From Sulfoacidibacillus ferrooxidans (lineage in GTDB: Bacteria > Bacillota > Bacilli > Alicyclobacillales > SLC66), in assembly GCF_022606465.1 (NCBI RefSeq), contig NZ_JALBUF010000001.1:496001-560000 (forward strand): 64,000 bases of DNA. Reading direction: 5' to 3'. Shown here piece by piece: positions 28,304-37,552 of this stretch (its first letter is position 1; each line of letters starts with the position of its first letter). The notes under the pieces are model-generated. The model searched no databases. It had not been told where the DNA came from and was given only the letters and a program-made list of their open reading frames with translations. The translations under genes were made by a program, and so were the position numbers.

Positions 28304-29110
28304 ATGCATTCCATTTTATTTGCTTATCTACTAGTCAGTTGGCGACCCGCCGTCTTTCTGTTTGCCATCCTTCTTGCGATCTCATACGCTGTGGTTACAG
28401 GACCCATGGGGAAAAATCTCATCGCTTCATCATCGTATAAAAAGCCAACGCACTCGGAATACGCGGCATTTATATCCCTTTTACTTGTCTTTATCATAGC
28501 CACAGGAACGCCATTAGACTTACGTGCTCAAACACAGTCATTTGTAGCTTATATTATACAAATGTTGCTCATGACTATGGTCATGCCTTGGCTACTATTA
28601 CTGAGCGTACCACAGTGGCTCACAGATGCGCTTTTGTCGTTACATGGCGTACATCAATGGACAGTAAGGTCGACCAACCCTATTGTAGCTAGTTTTACAT
28701 ATAATCTGATTGCAACGCTCTCACTTTTACCATTTATTTTAGACCTCAATCTAGCAACCAATTGGATCCATATCGTGATTCAAACAGCCATCATGATCTC
28801 AGCTGTGTTCTTTTGGTGGCCTTTTGCTAGTAAAAGCAAAACGCTTTCTCGAATAACTGGACTTCGCGAGTTTTTTTATATCGCGTATTCCATTGTTTTC
28901 ATGTTACCGATCGTCATCGTCCTTCTCCTCGTACGCTCACCCTGGTACGATGCGTTTCATTCTTCTGGCATATCTGTCGCTACAACGATAACGATTCAAC
29001 AAGATGGCGCTAAACTCATGCTAATCGGTATGCTTTTTGTATTTGGCACGTTAGGTATTCGCGTTTTACGACATTTGGATCGTTCATTTTGGTACAATAC
29101 GCCATCGTGA
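28304..29110 (+). CDS. CtaG-like cytochrome oxidase assembly membrane protein (copy 1)
   Basis: 268 residues, about seven hydrophobic segments, of the caa3_CtaG family (FISLLLVFIIATGTPLDLRAQTQSFVAYIIQMLLMTMVMPWLLLL is the typical second block; FWWPFASKSKTLSRITGLREFFYIAYS follows). The family is needed for active caa3-type oxidase in Bacillus. AAAGGAGGG is placed well before the ATG. Last gene of the plus-strand assembly operon; only 12 bases separate its stop from that of the convergent oxidase operon. A second family member lies at 31377-32177. Confidence 0.85.
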   Translation: MHSILFAYLLVSWRPAVFLFAILLAISYAVVTGPMGKNLIASSSYKKPTHSEYAAFISLLLVFIIATGTPLDLRAQTQSFVAYIIQMLLMTMVMPWLLLLSVPQWLTDALLSLHGVHQWTVRSTNPIVASFTYNLIATLSLLPFILDLNLATNWIHIVIQTAIMISAVFFWWPFASKSKTLSRITGLREFFYIAYSIVFMLPIVIVLLLVRSPWYDAFHSSGISVATTITIQQDGAKLMLIGMLFVFGTLGIRVLRHLDRSFWYNTPS

Positions 29111-29122
29111 CTCGGATCAATT

Positions 29123-30217
29123 CTATACATGATTTGCTGGTTGCCACTTACGTTTTGATTTCATGACTACTGACAGGATTAACAAAAAGACAACTGGACT
29201 GGAATTCGGATCTGTTCCAAGTCCACCTAATACCCCAAAATCTTGACCAATCACCCAAGTCAGGGCAATCCAAACCAATGTTATAGGTACGACAAAGGGG
29301 AGCTTGGATTGCCATAACCAAGCAATTCCTAATGTGCCCATCCAAATGATAAAGATGGCATTCCAAAGGACAGGATGCGCACTTAATACATGAACAATCG
29401 CGTATAATATCGCTACAAGTGAAGCTGGTTGCGGCATCTCTGCCATACTTAGCGTAGTACTGCTAAGCCCTTGCGGACTCCAAAATCCAAAAGCAGGAAT
29501 CGCCTGTACGATAGCAGACCACATCCAAAGAATGGCCATGATTCTCTGCAAATATTTCAATACATACTGTTCACGCCAACGTTTTGCAGGTAATAAGAGA
29601 AATGCGGCTCCAATCATATAAAAAAGTACGGAACCCGGATCACCCGCTAACCATGTAGCGCCATTTGAAAAAACACCACCAAAATCCTCTCCAATAACCC
29701 AAACAGCCATGCCCCACAGAATAGAAAACCAAAGTGTCAAGCGAATCAATCCGCTATTTCCGCCAAAAAGTAGTAGAATACCTATACCTACTTGAATCCA
29801 AATGGCTAATATATCAAATTGCACTGGGCTCTGACTCCAAAGCACAACAAGTGGTTCAACAAGGTTATAGAGGAACGGAGGAAGCGAGGAGATACTAGGA
29901 TTGACGATATTAGGTATGAATTCAGAACTCATATCTGGTTGGGCTTGTAGCAATCCATCGAGCACCCACAATAATCCAAGCCCAACTCGCAAGGTACGAC
30001 GTCGATAAAAAACTTCTCGATCTAATGGATCTGTCAACTGTTCTGAGGGTATCCATCCTTCTTTAACAAGCGAACGTACCGGTTGATGTTTTCGTAACGT
30101 AATGACAAAAAAAAGAATGACAATCACAGCTATAAAAATAGGTAGTTGCCATAGCAAACTCACATAAAAATAATGAAGAATGAGTGGGCTAGGATTATTG
30201 GTCATATCCATAATCAA
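29123..30217 (-). CDS. Multi-span membrane protein with internal duplication, oxidase operon
   Basis: 364 residues, about ten hydrophobic segments. Two halves resemble each other: LLWVLDGLLQAQP..WVIGEDFGGVF..GDPGSVLFYMIG in the first (about 75-215) and ILWMWSAIVQAIP..WVIGQDFGVLG..TDPNSSPVVFLL in the second (about 225-355). I do not know the family; a distant DoxX-like relation is possible. It is the last gene of the oxidase operon and follows a related gene by nine bases. The shared W-IG-[EQ]-DFG motif suggests a bound cofactor or substrate in the membrane, which is inference. Confidence 0.65.
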   Translation of the reverse strand: MIMDMTNNPSPLILHYFYVSLLWQLPIFIAVIVILFFVITLRKHQPVRSLVKEGWIPSEQLTDPLDREVFYRRRTLRVGLGLLWVLDGLLQAQPDMSSEFIPNIVNPSISSLPPFLYNLVEPLVVLWSQSPVQFDILAIWIQVGIGILLLFGGNSGLIRLTLWFSILWGMAVWVIGEDFGGVFSNGATWLAGDPGSVLFYMIGAAFLLLPAKRWREQYVLKYLQRIMAILWMWSAIVQAIPAFGFWSPQGLSSTTLSMAEMPQPASLVAILYAIVHVLSAHPVLWNAIFIIWMGTLGIAWLWQSKLPFVVPITLVWIALTWVIGQDFGVLGGLGTDPNSSPVVFLLILSVVMKSKRKWQPANHV

Positions 30218-30226
30218 TGACTCTCC

Positions 30227-31303
30227 TTACGTATCCATGGAACCTTTACTTCTAGCACTTTGAAATGCAAAAAGAAGAATCAACAGCCCAGGTATCATTC
30301 CTGTATGTACGAGATAATGCAGTCCAAGACCAAATCCTTCGATAAGCCACCATTCCACAAGTAGTAAAAGTGTTACGAGCCAGGCCCAGAGTGGATGTTG
30401 TAAAAGCTGACGAAACGCAGTCCATGCAACAAACAACCAAATGATGATGAGCACAATCATCGTCGAATCTGCATGCGAGAACAACCAGTGGTTCAGCCAT
30501 ACGTGGCCCGCTAAAAGGTCCCTAGCGATGGGATCGTGCCTAAACGTAATAGTCTCTATAAGAGGGGATGCTTGTTTATATAAAAATAATCCCAGTAGTT
30601 GCCACGCCGCCGCTAAGAGAAAAAATATACCTAACGTTCTCGTTCCCCAAGTATTCATATTGACTGTATCCCATAATCTTGTAGGAATTAACAAAAGAAT
30701 AGAAATGACAATGATCAGTACAGACCCACCTGGAAACAAACTAATAGGCACATGTCCAGCCGCAAAAAGTTGTCCCACACCTCCACCAAAAATCCAATCG
30801 ATAATTCCAAATACTAATGAAACCCACACGCCAATCTTCCCTATGAAATGTCCTCGACCTAAATATAAGGTAAGTACAATAGAGATTTGTACTAAAATCG
30901 TAATGATATTGCACGCAGTTGGATCCCAAAACCAGATTCCACTAAAAAATCGGACGAGTTGCTGCAACCACATGGGATCAAAAGAAGAAGTGGCTTTTAG
31001 ATATTGCGCTTTCGTTACTACAACCATGATTGGAAGGACTTGTACCAACGTGCTAAATGTCCATAAACCAGATAAACCCAAGAAAAGGATACGTCGTTCT
31101 ACGGGCATGCGAGCTGTCGACTCTACTAAAGTAGTGGAATGAGAATCTTCCTTTTCATGATCTACTGTAGGTTGATCCCGCAATATTTTCATCATTGCAT
31201 TCATTACATATCCAAAAACAACTTTAATACCAACTAGACATCCAAAGGCAAACATTACTTCGCCAAGGGATAAATAATAGTTGTCTATTAGCTGACTCAT
31301 CAC
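30227..31303 (-). CDS. Multi-span membrane protein, paralogue of the next gene
   Basis: 358 residues, about ten hydrophobic segments with a polar loop of about 35 residues near the N-terminus. It shares the repeated layout of the downstream protein: GLSGLWTFSTLVQVLP..VFGIIDWIFGGGVGQLF..PGGSVLIIVISILLLIP in the first half and LLAAAWQLLGLFL..VEWWLIEGFGLGLHYL in the second. The DFG motif of its partner is not kept. Function unknown; cotranscription with oxidase and CtaG genes suggests a role in this respiratory chain. The two could form a heteromer of similar subunits. Confidence 0.62.
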   Translation of the reverse strand: MMSQLIDNYYLSLGEVMFAFGCLVGIKVVFGYVMNAMMKILRDQPTVDHEKEDSHSTTLVESTARMPVERRILFLGLSGLWTFSTLVQVLPIMVVVTKAQYLKATSSFDPMWLQQLVRFFSGIWFWDPTACNIITILVQISIVLTLYLGRGHFIGKIGVWVSLVFGIIDWIFGGGVGQLFAAGHVPISLFPGGSVLIIVISILLLIPTRLWDTVNMNTWGTRTLGIFFLLAAAWQLLGLFLYKQASPLIETITFRHDPIARDLLAGHVWLNHWLFSHADSTMIVLIIIWLFVAWTAFRQLLQHPLWAWLVTLLLLVEWWLIEGFGLGLHYLVHTGMIPGLLILLFAFQSARSKGSMDT

Positions 31304-31376
31304 ATGCTTCCTTTCCCATCTTTAAACCATGGTCTTATCAAAATACATCTTTTCTTTCACTGCGATCACTAAACTC

Positions 31377-32177
31377 TTAGCGATACAGCAATGCATTGTC
31401 GTAGCGAGAATAAGCATAAACACCAAGACTAAAGAATGGAATCAACATACCGACTAACATCACAATCAAACCTAATTGTTGATCTCCTAACACGGTTGTT
31501 CCAAATACTCTAGGTACCTGCAGATAAAAACTGTAAAAAGGATACTGTGTGAACAACAATAAGATAATCAGTGGCATCAACAGGTTGCCTGCAAAGAAAA
31601 TATACACTACTTGTGCTGCCGGTCTTAATCTAGCAACAAGTGGCGTTTGACTGACAATGGGCATCCATAGGAAAATAGCTATTAAAAAAAATACGAAGTG
31701 TTCAAACACATGTAGTCCTGGATGTAACAAAGTCTGATTAAATACTGGTGGAAGGTGAAATACAACAAAAACCACGTTAAATGTAAGCGCACGGATAAAT
31801 GGTTTGGATACCAGTTTATACGTTTTTGTTTGAACAATCGGTTGTACGATCGGTTCCATTAACCAAGCAGGCAATCCTGATAAAAGAAGTGGTGTCATCG
31901 CGATCATTTCTAAAATATTTTGCAGCATATAATTGCTAAAAAGCAAATGATCAGCTAAATAATCAATCGGACTACCAAAAGCAAGATAAAAAATCCACAT
32001 CCCTGCCAAAAAACGCGTGATTTGTCCAGGGCTCGCAGCTTGACTATGCGTAAAAAAACGTCTACCTGAACCAACGACTATCCATATATATAAAGCTTGA
32101 ATAACGAGTGATTCAACCAAAACGACTGGATGCCAAAGAGTAACTATACCAAGCCCAAAAAATTGCTGGGCAGTCAT
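31377..32177 (-). CDS. CtaG-like cytochrome oxidase assembly membrane protein (copy 2)
   Basis: 266 residues, seven hydrophobic segments, caa3_CtaG family: ITRFLAGMWIFYLAFGSPIDYLADHLLFSNYMLQNILEMIAMTPLLLSGLPAWL is the family block and matches copy 1 in layout. Presumed to assist copper or heme insertion into the oxidase encoded upstream. Its ATG overlaps the stop of the preceding gene by four bases (ATGA), so translation is coupled. Having one copy in each of the two convergent operons suggests different partner subunits. Confidence 0.85.
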   Translation of the reverse strand: MTAQQFFGLGIVTLWHPVVLVESLVIQALYIWIVVGSGRRFFTHSQAASPGQITRFLAGMWIFYLAFGSPIDYLADHLLFSNYMLQNILEMIAMTPLLLSGLPAWLMEPIVQPIVQTKTYKLVSKPFIRALTFNVVFVVFHLPPVFNQTLLHPGLHVFEHFVFFLIAIFLWMPIVSQTPLVARLRPAAQVVYIFFAGNLLMPLIILLLFTQYPFYSFYLQVPRVFGTTVLGDQQLGLIVMLVGMLIPFFSLGVYAYSRYDNALLYR

Positions 32178-32797
32178 CCGCTTACACCTCCATCAACTGC
32201 ATTTTTATGTGAAATTGCGATAAGTTCCTGCGGAATGGCATTAGGTGAACATTGTACAAGCGTGTTGTTATCTGCTAGTGTATCGACATGTAATAATCCG
32301 TCACTTAACTGTTGATATGGAACACTGCCAGGCTTAACATCTGGTCCTCCAAATTGATCTGGATTAATGTGCTCTTTAGCTAATTGTTTCAGAAATGAAA
32401 CTGTATACGCTACTGGATAGTGAGGAAAAATATTTGTGATCGAAGCAATATTGCCGTTTGTACCTAAAATTCCTTCAACAAGACCTGGATTTTGTTTATA
32501 TAACCATCCTAAAATAGCAGGGCTATCTATTGTTGTTCCAGCAGTATCAGACGATAGAGAGAGGTTAAACCACGACTTTGGAACAGAAGAAAGTGGCAAA
32601 TCCAAATTAGGATCACCTTCATACTTAATCACTAAAGACATTTGCCCCGTCTTAAGGTGTTCAACCCCTTGCCACGAGAGTAACTTGCGTTCGTGGATCC
32701 CTTGAGCGAGACTTGTTGTCATAGGAATAATAAGACATAGAACAAATAACACACTTGCCGCACCGATTTGAGTAGGCAAACTATTTAAAAGCTTCAT
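32174..32797 (-). CDS. Exported protein of unknown function, oxidase operon
   Basis: 207 residues with a clear signal peptide or anchor (residues 10-30, ending near SLAQG) and an exterior domain with one cysteine. Phrases such as MSLVIKYEGDPNLDLPLSSVP, FPHYPVAYTVSFLKQLAKEH and QLSDGLLHVDTLADNNTLVQCSPNAIPQELIA do not recall a known family. I start at ATG 32797 (GGAGGG upstream). Its start overlaps the previous gene by 17 bases and its stop overlaps ctaG by four, so it is embedded in the oxidase operon and may be an accessory or electron-donor docking protein. Confidence 0.65.
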   Translation of the reverse strand: MKLLNSLPTQIGAASVLFVLCLIIPMTTSLAQGIHERKLLSWQGVEHLKTGQMSLVIKYEGDPNLDLPLSSVPKSWFNLSLSSDTAGTTIDSPAILGWLYKQNPGLVEGILGTNGNIASITNIFPHYPVAYTVSFLKQLAKEHINPDQFGGPDVKPGSVPYQQLSDGLLHVDTLADNNTLVQCSPNAIPQELIAISHKNAVDGGVSG

Positions 32798-33176
32798 CAG
32801 GTATACCCTCCGATGTATTTGCTTGTAATCCCATATAAATCTGGTCATCATGCATACCAATCTGTGTAATCACAAGTAAGATGAGCCCTGCAAATAAGAA
32901 TGTACCAGGAATCTCCCATACTGTTAATGCGCCAGCAACACCACCAACGATTGCAATGGTGAGTAAAGTCATTGCTATACGCGTCCCTTTCCAAATAAAA
33001 AAAACGGAGATCAAAGCAAGAGAAGAACAGGCAACTGTCACCCAATCCATCCATACTGCAGAACGTATTTGAGGAAAATAAAAATCACCATTATACTTTG
33101 CACCCGTTTCTGCTAATGCAACTAAAAATCCGATCACCACTCCAAAAAGAGTCAGGATCATTGAAGTAATCCGCAC
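32781..33176 (-). CDS. Small four-helix membrane protein, oxidase operon
   Basis: 131 residues with four hydrophobic segments (MILTLFGVVIGFLVALAE; WVTVACSSLALISVFFIW; IAMTLLTIAIVGGVAGALTV; GTFLFAGLILLVIT) and a polar C-terminal tail. The layout resembles small oxidase-associated or DUF-type membrane proteins, but I do not recognise it. It follows a 13-bp intercistronic hairpin and overlaps the next gene. Confidence 0.6.
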   Translation of the reverse strand: MRITSMILTLFGVVIGFLVALAETGAKYNGDFYFPQIRSAVWMDWVTVACSSLALISVFFIWKGTRIAMTLLTIAIVGGVAGALTVWEIPGTFLFAGLILLVITQIGMHDDQIYMGLQANTSEGIPDEAFK

Positions 33177-33208
33177 ATGAATCCCCCCCTATATAACAAA
33201 TGGGAGCA

Positions 33209-33252
33209 GGCGGTTCAATCCTGGTTGCAATGCATACCTGGATTGAACCGCC
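33209..33252 (-). other. Intercistronic hairpin in the oxidase operon
   Basis: GGCGGTTCAATCC and GGATTGAACCGCC, perfect 13-base arms with an 18-base loop. On the minus strand no T-run follows (TGCTCCC). Its place after the oxidase structural genes suggests an mRNA-stabilising or partial-termination element that would lower expression of the downstream accessory genes. Confidence 0.6.
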
Positions 33253-33272
33253 ACTCTCACACTTTTATTATG

Positions 33273-33482
33273 CTATCTACCTTTTTTTGAAGGTATCGTA
33301 GCATCTAATGAATCTTCTTGTTCGCGAATATGATCAATTCGCGTGGCCCATCGGATAAGCAGTAAAACAAGAGTCGTCATTACTACTGCCTGAAAAATCC
33401 AAAACACAATGTCCCACCACAGTGGCATACCCTCACTGTAAGGAATCTTGATTGGAAGTGTCGGCCAAAAGTTATTTCCCAT
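33273..33482 (-). CDS. Small single-span protein, possible oxidase subunit IV-like
   Basis: 69 residues: a short aromatic N-terminus (NNFWPTLPIKIPYSEGMPLWW), one transmembrane helix (IVFWIFQAVVMTTLVLLLI), and a charged tail rich in Asp, Glu, Lys. The size, single helix and place right after subunit III fit a small accessory oxidase subunit, but no family motif is recognised. GGAGG lies upstream of the ATG. Confidence 0.6.
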   Translation of the reverse strand: MGNNFWPTLPIKIPYSEGMPLWWDIVFWIFQAVVMTTLVLLLIRWATRIDHIREQEDSLDATIPSKKGR

Positions 33483-33503
33483 ATCTTACGCCTCCTCTTC
33501 AAC

Positions 33504-34082
33504 CTACAGGAAGTACAAATCAATATACATTGCAAGCCATGTAATAACGGTGAAAATCCAAAACCAAGAAACCATCTCGTAACCTAACTGGTTTTCTTCC
33601 GTAATTCCAATGCGCTTTATACGTTCACGTCCAGCATATAAAACGAGTAAGCCGATTAACCCCATCACCATCGAGAGACCAATCGTAGCAAGAAATGTTT
33701 CGCCATAGTGAGACATCGGATTCATCGGATGATACCATAATTCGTACACCTGCATAAGTGTGCCAATCCCACCGAATAACAACGTTGCATCCGTCAGACG
33801 CTTGTAGCCTAATGCGTCGCCATTTTTAACACGACGAGCGGCGCCTACAGCGGTTAGTAGACTGATAATAAGCAAAGCTGTTTCAATGCCGCCTGTCATT
33901 TGATCAAGTGCAGGCGGGACAAAGCCACCTATCATAATGTACCGCACATTAATCATCATGAAGTAAGGAACACTCATGCTAAACAAAAAGATTGCAAACG
34001 CAGATCGCATCTTACGATGCTCGATAATCTTGTCTATATTAGATAACGTCTGCGGTGTAGCTGATGCGGTTTTTGCCGCCAT
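33504..34082 (-). CDS. Cytochrome oxidase subunit III-like protein
   Basis: 192 residues, five hydrophobic segments, of the CoxC/CyoC kind: FAIFLFSMSVPYFMMINVRYI, GGIETALLIISLLTAVGAARRV, DATLLFGGIGTLMQVYELWYH, FLATIGLSMVMGLIGLLVLYAG and a final YEMVSWFWIFTVITWLAMYIDLYFL that resembles the family's C-terminal helix. Subunit III supports the catalytic core. It starts 23 bases after subunit I. Sequence similarity is weak apart from the layout and last helix, so the subunit assignment leans on context. Confidence 0.75.
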   Translation of the reverse strand: MAAKTASATPQTLSNIDKIIEHRKMRSAFAIFLFSMSVPYFMMINVRYIMIGGFVPPALDQMTGGIETALLIISLLTAVGAARRVKNGDALGYKRLTDATLLFGGIGTLMQVYELWYHPMNPMSHYGETFLATIGLSMVMGLIGLLVLYAGRERIKRIGITEENQLGYEMVSWFWIFTVITWLAMYIDLYFL

Positions 34083-34105
34083 AAAATCACCTCCATCTCG
34101 TTTGG

Positions 34106-35977
34106 TTACATGGATACGGGACCGGGCGTCGTAGGAACCGTAAACGTTTCATCATTGTCGTCGTAATCATAAAATGATCCAGTAACGACAGGTTCTGCTG
34201 CAAACGATTCTTCATTCGGAGGTGAAGCAGTTTGCCATTCTAACGTCTTTGACTGCCAAGGATTTTCCTGTACTTTCTTACCTGATTTCATTGCCCAAGC
34301 AATATGAATGAGGTTAAACAGGAATCCTAGTCCCAGTATAAAGGCGAAAATTGAAATGATGATGTTCATTCCCTGCAAATATTGTGGATATACAGGCACC
34401 CAACGATTCATGCCCCGCAATCCCTGAATAAACATCAAACCAAACGCACCGTCAAATCCGATGAATACCCAAATGGCACCGAGAACACCCATTTTAGCGT
34501 TGTAAATGCGTCCTGAAAATTTAGGAAGCCAATAGTACATCGCCGCAAGCCACGTAAACACCATTCCACCAATAATCGTAAAGTGAAAGTGGGCAACGAC
34601 AAAAAATGTATCGTGCAACTGTAAGTTGATCACTGGATCGGCGAGAAAAACGCCTGTTAATCCACCAATCAAAAAGTTAAACATACTCATAAGAACAAAG
34701 AGTGACGGCACAGTCATGCGAAACCGCGAACGCCAGATCGTTCCAACTACTACCATATAGGTAAACCCGGTCGGAATCGAGATCATTTCTGTAAAGAAGG
34801 AGAACGGCAACATTTCAGTAAGCCGCATATTCGTAAACATGTGGTGAGCCCATACAAAACCACTAAGCATCATGACGAAAATGAGTCCAATAATACCCCA
34901 TTCTCGAGCAAACAATGGTTTGCGTGACATCACTGGCATGATCTCCATCCAGATAGCAAAAGCGGGAACAACGATAATATATACTTCGGGATGTCCAAAC
35001 AACCAGAATAACTCTAGATAGGTTAGCGGACTCCCTACTGCAGTAAAGAAAGGAAGAGGTACAACGCGGTCTAGTAAACCTAGTACAAAGGTAATTTCAA
35101 TCTCTGGAAGCCAAATGATGTTTAAAAGGCTAACAGCTAAAATACCCCACGCATACATTGGTAAGCGATTCCACGTAAGACCCTTTGCACGTTTGAATAA
35201 GATCGTCGTAGTCAAATTTAAAGAGACCATGAGCGATGATAATGTAAGAGCTAAAACACCTAGATAATAAAACAAGATACCGTTTGGATCATTTTGACCG
35301 AGTGGTTCGTATCCCCGCCAACCAGTTGTCCATTGTCCAAGTAACGGACTTAAAACAACAGTCATAATACCCACCGGTACAAGCCATACACTCAATGCTG
35401 ACATCCGTGGGAACGCTGACGAATTAGAACCGATCATCATAGGAATCAAGTAGTTACCAAGACCACCCACAAGAGCTACTGTTCCAACTGAAAACATCAT
35501 GATTGTTCCGTGAATGCCTACAGTCTCAAGATATTGTCCAGGATAGGAGAAGAACCACATATGGTCTCCCATCAACTGAATTCTCATCAACATCGCTGCT
35601 AATCCAGCGATAAAGAATCCACCAGTCGAAGACACAAGATATTGAATGCCAATGACCTTATGATTCGTATTGTACGCAAAATATTTGCGCCAACCTTTAA
35701 CAACTACATTGGGAACTTCAAAACCGAAAGCCGGTAACAAAACGTTTTCCAATCCACCAATTCCGAGTAGCCAACCAACTAACGCAGCAGTCCAGCCCAG
35801 TACAACAGATGGTTGCGTGATAAATGGCGTACCGTACTGAGGATCAATCACATATGCAACGAGACAATTAACGAACAGAAATGCAAGACCTGCCCACAAT
35901 AAACCGCGAATGACAGGTGGCATTATCTGTTTTTTTCGAAGTGGTAGGGGCGCATCGCCAATCCTTGCCACACTCAT
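34106..35977 (-). CDS. ctaD: Heme-copper oxidase subunit I (type A)
   Basis: About 623 residues, some 14 helices. Redox ligands are visible: heme a His156 (ETVGIHGTIMMF) and His465; heme a3 His463 (VVAHFHFT); CuB His329, His378 and His379 (GHPEVY; WAHHMF); and the cross-linked Tyr333. The Glu of HPEVY marks a type A1 oxidase with a D-channel. It reduces oxygen to water and pumps protons. ATG 35977 is preferred over 35983 because GGGAGG lies nine bases before it. Flanked by subunit II with a complete CuA site, so electrons come from a cytochrome c or copper protein, not directly from quinol. Confidence 0.95.
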   Translation of the reverse strand: MSVARIGDAPLPLRKKQIMPPVIRGLLWAGLAFLFVNCLVAYVIDPQYGTPFITQPSVVLGWTAALVGWLLGIGGLENVLLPAFGFEVPNVVVKGWRKYFAYNTNHKVIGIQYLVSSTGGFFIAGLAAMLMRIQLMGDHMWFFSYPGQYLETVGIHGTIMMFSVGTVALVGGLGNYLIPMMIGSNSSAFPRMSALSVWLVPVGIMTVVLSPLLGQWTTGWRGYEPLGQNDPNGILFYYLGVLALTLSSLMVSLNLTTTILFKRAKGLTWNRLPMYAWGILAVSLLNIIWLPEIEITFVLGLLDRVVPLPFFTAVGSPLTYLELFWLFGHPEVYIIVVPAFAIWMEIMPVMSRKPLFAREWGIIGLIFVMMLSGFVWAHHMFTNMRLTEMLPFSFFTEMISIPTGFTYMVVVGTIWRSRFRMTVPSLFVLMSMFNFLIGGLTGVFLADPVINLQLHDTFFVVAHFHFTIIGGMVFTWLAAMYYWLPKFSGRIYNAKMGVLGAIWVFIGFDGAFGLMFIQGLRGMNRWVPVYPQYLQGMNIIISIFAFILGLGFLFNLIHIAWAMKSGKKVQENPWQSKTLEWQTASPPNEESFAAEPVVTGSFYDYDDNDETFTVPTTPGPVSM

Positions 35978-35992
35978 GCGCATCTTCCTCCC

Positions 35993-36796
35993 TTAATTCC
36001 CAGCTTTGAGTTGCTGCGTAACCCATTGTTTAAATGCGGATGCAGATACGATATGTACTGTTGAGTACATGTATGGATGTCCTGGTCCACATACTTCTGC
36101 ACATTGTACGCGCACCTCAGGGTTCGTCTCAGTAGACGCAATCTTCGTCGGCGTTGCCACCATATACCGCGTTTCACCTGGAATGACATCCATTTTCTCG
36201 CCAAAGGCAGGAATCCAGAAAGAATGAATCACATCTAATCCAAGTGCATACGGATGATTAGGATCATACGAGCGTAAGACAAATTCTACTGGCTGATTGA
36301 CTGGCAAATAGAGAACATTGTTCCCATTTGCATTTAAGGCATTTTTAATTCCGTACTGCGGATAAGAAAAGTACCACTCCCATTGTCGCGCAACAACATC
36401 TACAACAAGATCATGCTGTTCAGCTTTGGGACTCATTTCATGAAATAGTTGCTCTGCTGCAGAAGTTGTCGGATGAATAAAGAACAACAGGTTAATTACT
36501 AATGACAGCGATACCCAGATAGTCACATACGTTGCATTAAATCTTGCGCCTTTTCCGCGAAGAATACTTTCTTTTGGACGTCTGATTGCACGGATAGGAA
36601 TATAAACAAGCATGAGTACAACAAACACAAAAATTGGCGTGAGCACGCGAAATAAAAATAAACTTGCGTTTAATCCATCTAAAGCTTGTGTCGATGCCGT
36701 ATAGTAATAGAAATTATGCCCCCATGCGCTGACCCCTAACTCCCCCAGCACAGAAAACACTATCCATAACACGCCATACATCAGCAGATCGGCCAC
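35993..36796 (-). CDS. ctaC: Cytochrome oxidase subunit II with CuA site
   Basis: 267 residues. Two membrane helices (residues 1-25 with a second at about 55-75 and a third weak one at about 95-115), then an exterior cupredoxin domain. The binuclear CuA ligands are complete: His in DVIHSFWIP and the block CAEVCGPGHPYM. The start is GTG at 36796 with GAGGAGG nine bases upstream. It accepts electrons from a soluble or tethered donor; the cupredoxin encoded just upstream is the obvious candidate. No C-terminal cytochrome c domain is fused. Confidence 0.94.
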   Translation of the reverse strand: MADLLMYGVLWIVFSVLGELGVSAWGHNFYYYTASTQALDGLNASLFLFRVLTPIFVFVVLMLVYIPIRAIRRPKESILRGKGARFNATYVTIWVSLSLVINLLFFIHPTTSAAEQLFHEMSPKAEQHDLVVDVVARQWEWYFSYPQYGIKNALNANGNNVLYLPVNQPVEFVLRSYDPNHPYALGLDVIHSFWIPAFGEKMDVIPGETRYMVATPTKIASTETNPEVRVQCAEVCGPGHPYMYSTVHIVSASAFKQWVTQQLKAGN

Positions 36797-36861
36797 TGCT
36801 GGAGACCTCCTCTATACCTGCATTAATAAAGTAGCGCAATCGAGGTAATGCCTTTCCATGA

Positions 36862-37512
36862 TTACGCAGGTAAAATATTAATCGTGCCCTTCATCCCATC
36901 TGCGTAGTGAATAAACCCTTGTACAAAGCAACCGTATTCCCATACTCCAGGCTTGTTTGGAACTGTGAATTTAAGAGAAACACTGCCACCTGGTCGTAAC
37001 GTTGGACTAAAGTTACCATTTCCAGGAGCTGTAATAAGCCATGGACCAGGTTTCGGAAGAGATGTCACAATTGCTTTGTTCGTCACGAGATTATCAACCC
37101 AGTGCTCTTCGAGGATCGTAACTGGAACGCCATCCCAAAAGTCTTGATTGAATTGAATGCGCAAATCTGTAAACGCATTTGGATCGCGTTGAAATCCTCC
37201 ACGACCGATCTGCATTTCATGGAAATGTGTAGGGCTTAAGTTGTGAATATGTAATGTCATGGGAGTACCTACACGCCATGTCATTTGATTAGGAATATAA
37301 TAGTAATCTTGTTGAAAGACTTTCGTCATCCCTGAGTCTACTTGTAATCCGTTCAAAGCTGAAAATGCCTTTGCTACATTGGAAGATTCAAACAATGCAA
37401 TAGCACTTGCCGCTAAAACGGTACTTGTGCCAATCAGGAAACTGCGACGACTCCAATCTACTTCTATCGTTTCTGACCCTTCTGGGCCATGTACGCGATC
37501 TTCTCCATCCAT
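36862..37512 (-). CDS. Tat-exported cupredoxin, probable electron donor to the oxidase
   Basis: 216 residues. A twin-arginine signal (DWSRRSFLIGTS) is followed by a hydrophobic stretch ending near residue 45, so the protein is exported folded, probably with copper. The cupredoxin domain has likely type 1 copper ligands: His in PTHFHEMQ and the C-terminal block YGCFVQGFIHYADGMKG (Cys, His, Met). The Cys-to-His spacing (six residues between) is longer than in common blue copper proteins. ATG 37512 has AGGAGGGG upstream. It lies between the sulfocyanin-like lipoprotein and subunit II. Red or blue copper type cannot be told. Confidence 0.85.
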   Translation of the reverse strand: MDGEDRVHGPEGSETIEVDWSRRSFLIGTSTVLAASAIALFESSNVAKAFSALNGLQVDSGMTKVFQQDYYYIPNQMTWRVGTPMTLHIHNLSPTHFHEMQIGRGGFQRDPNAFTDLRIQFNQDFWDGVPVTILEEHWVDNLVTNKAIVTSLPKPGPWLITAPGNGNFSPTLRPGGSVSLKFTVPNKPGVWEYGCFVQGFIHYADGMKGTINILPA

Positions 37513-37552
37513 CGTGCAAACTCCCCTCCTGCGTCCATATTGTACCTGCTGA

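Noticed and set aside
34106-36796. Oxidase as a cbb3 type, because of the CcoI-like ATPase nearby
   Set aside because: Subunit I has the type A HPEVY motif with Tyr and Glu, and subunit II has a CuA site; no CcoO or CcoP cytochrome c genes are seen.
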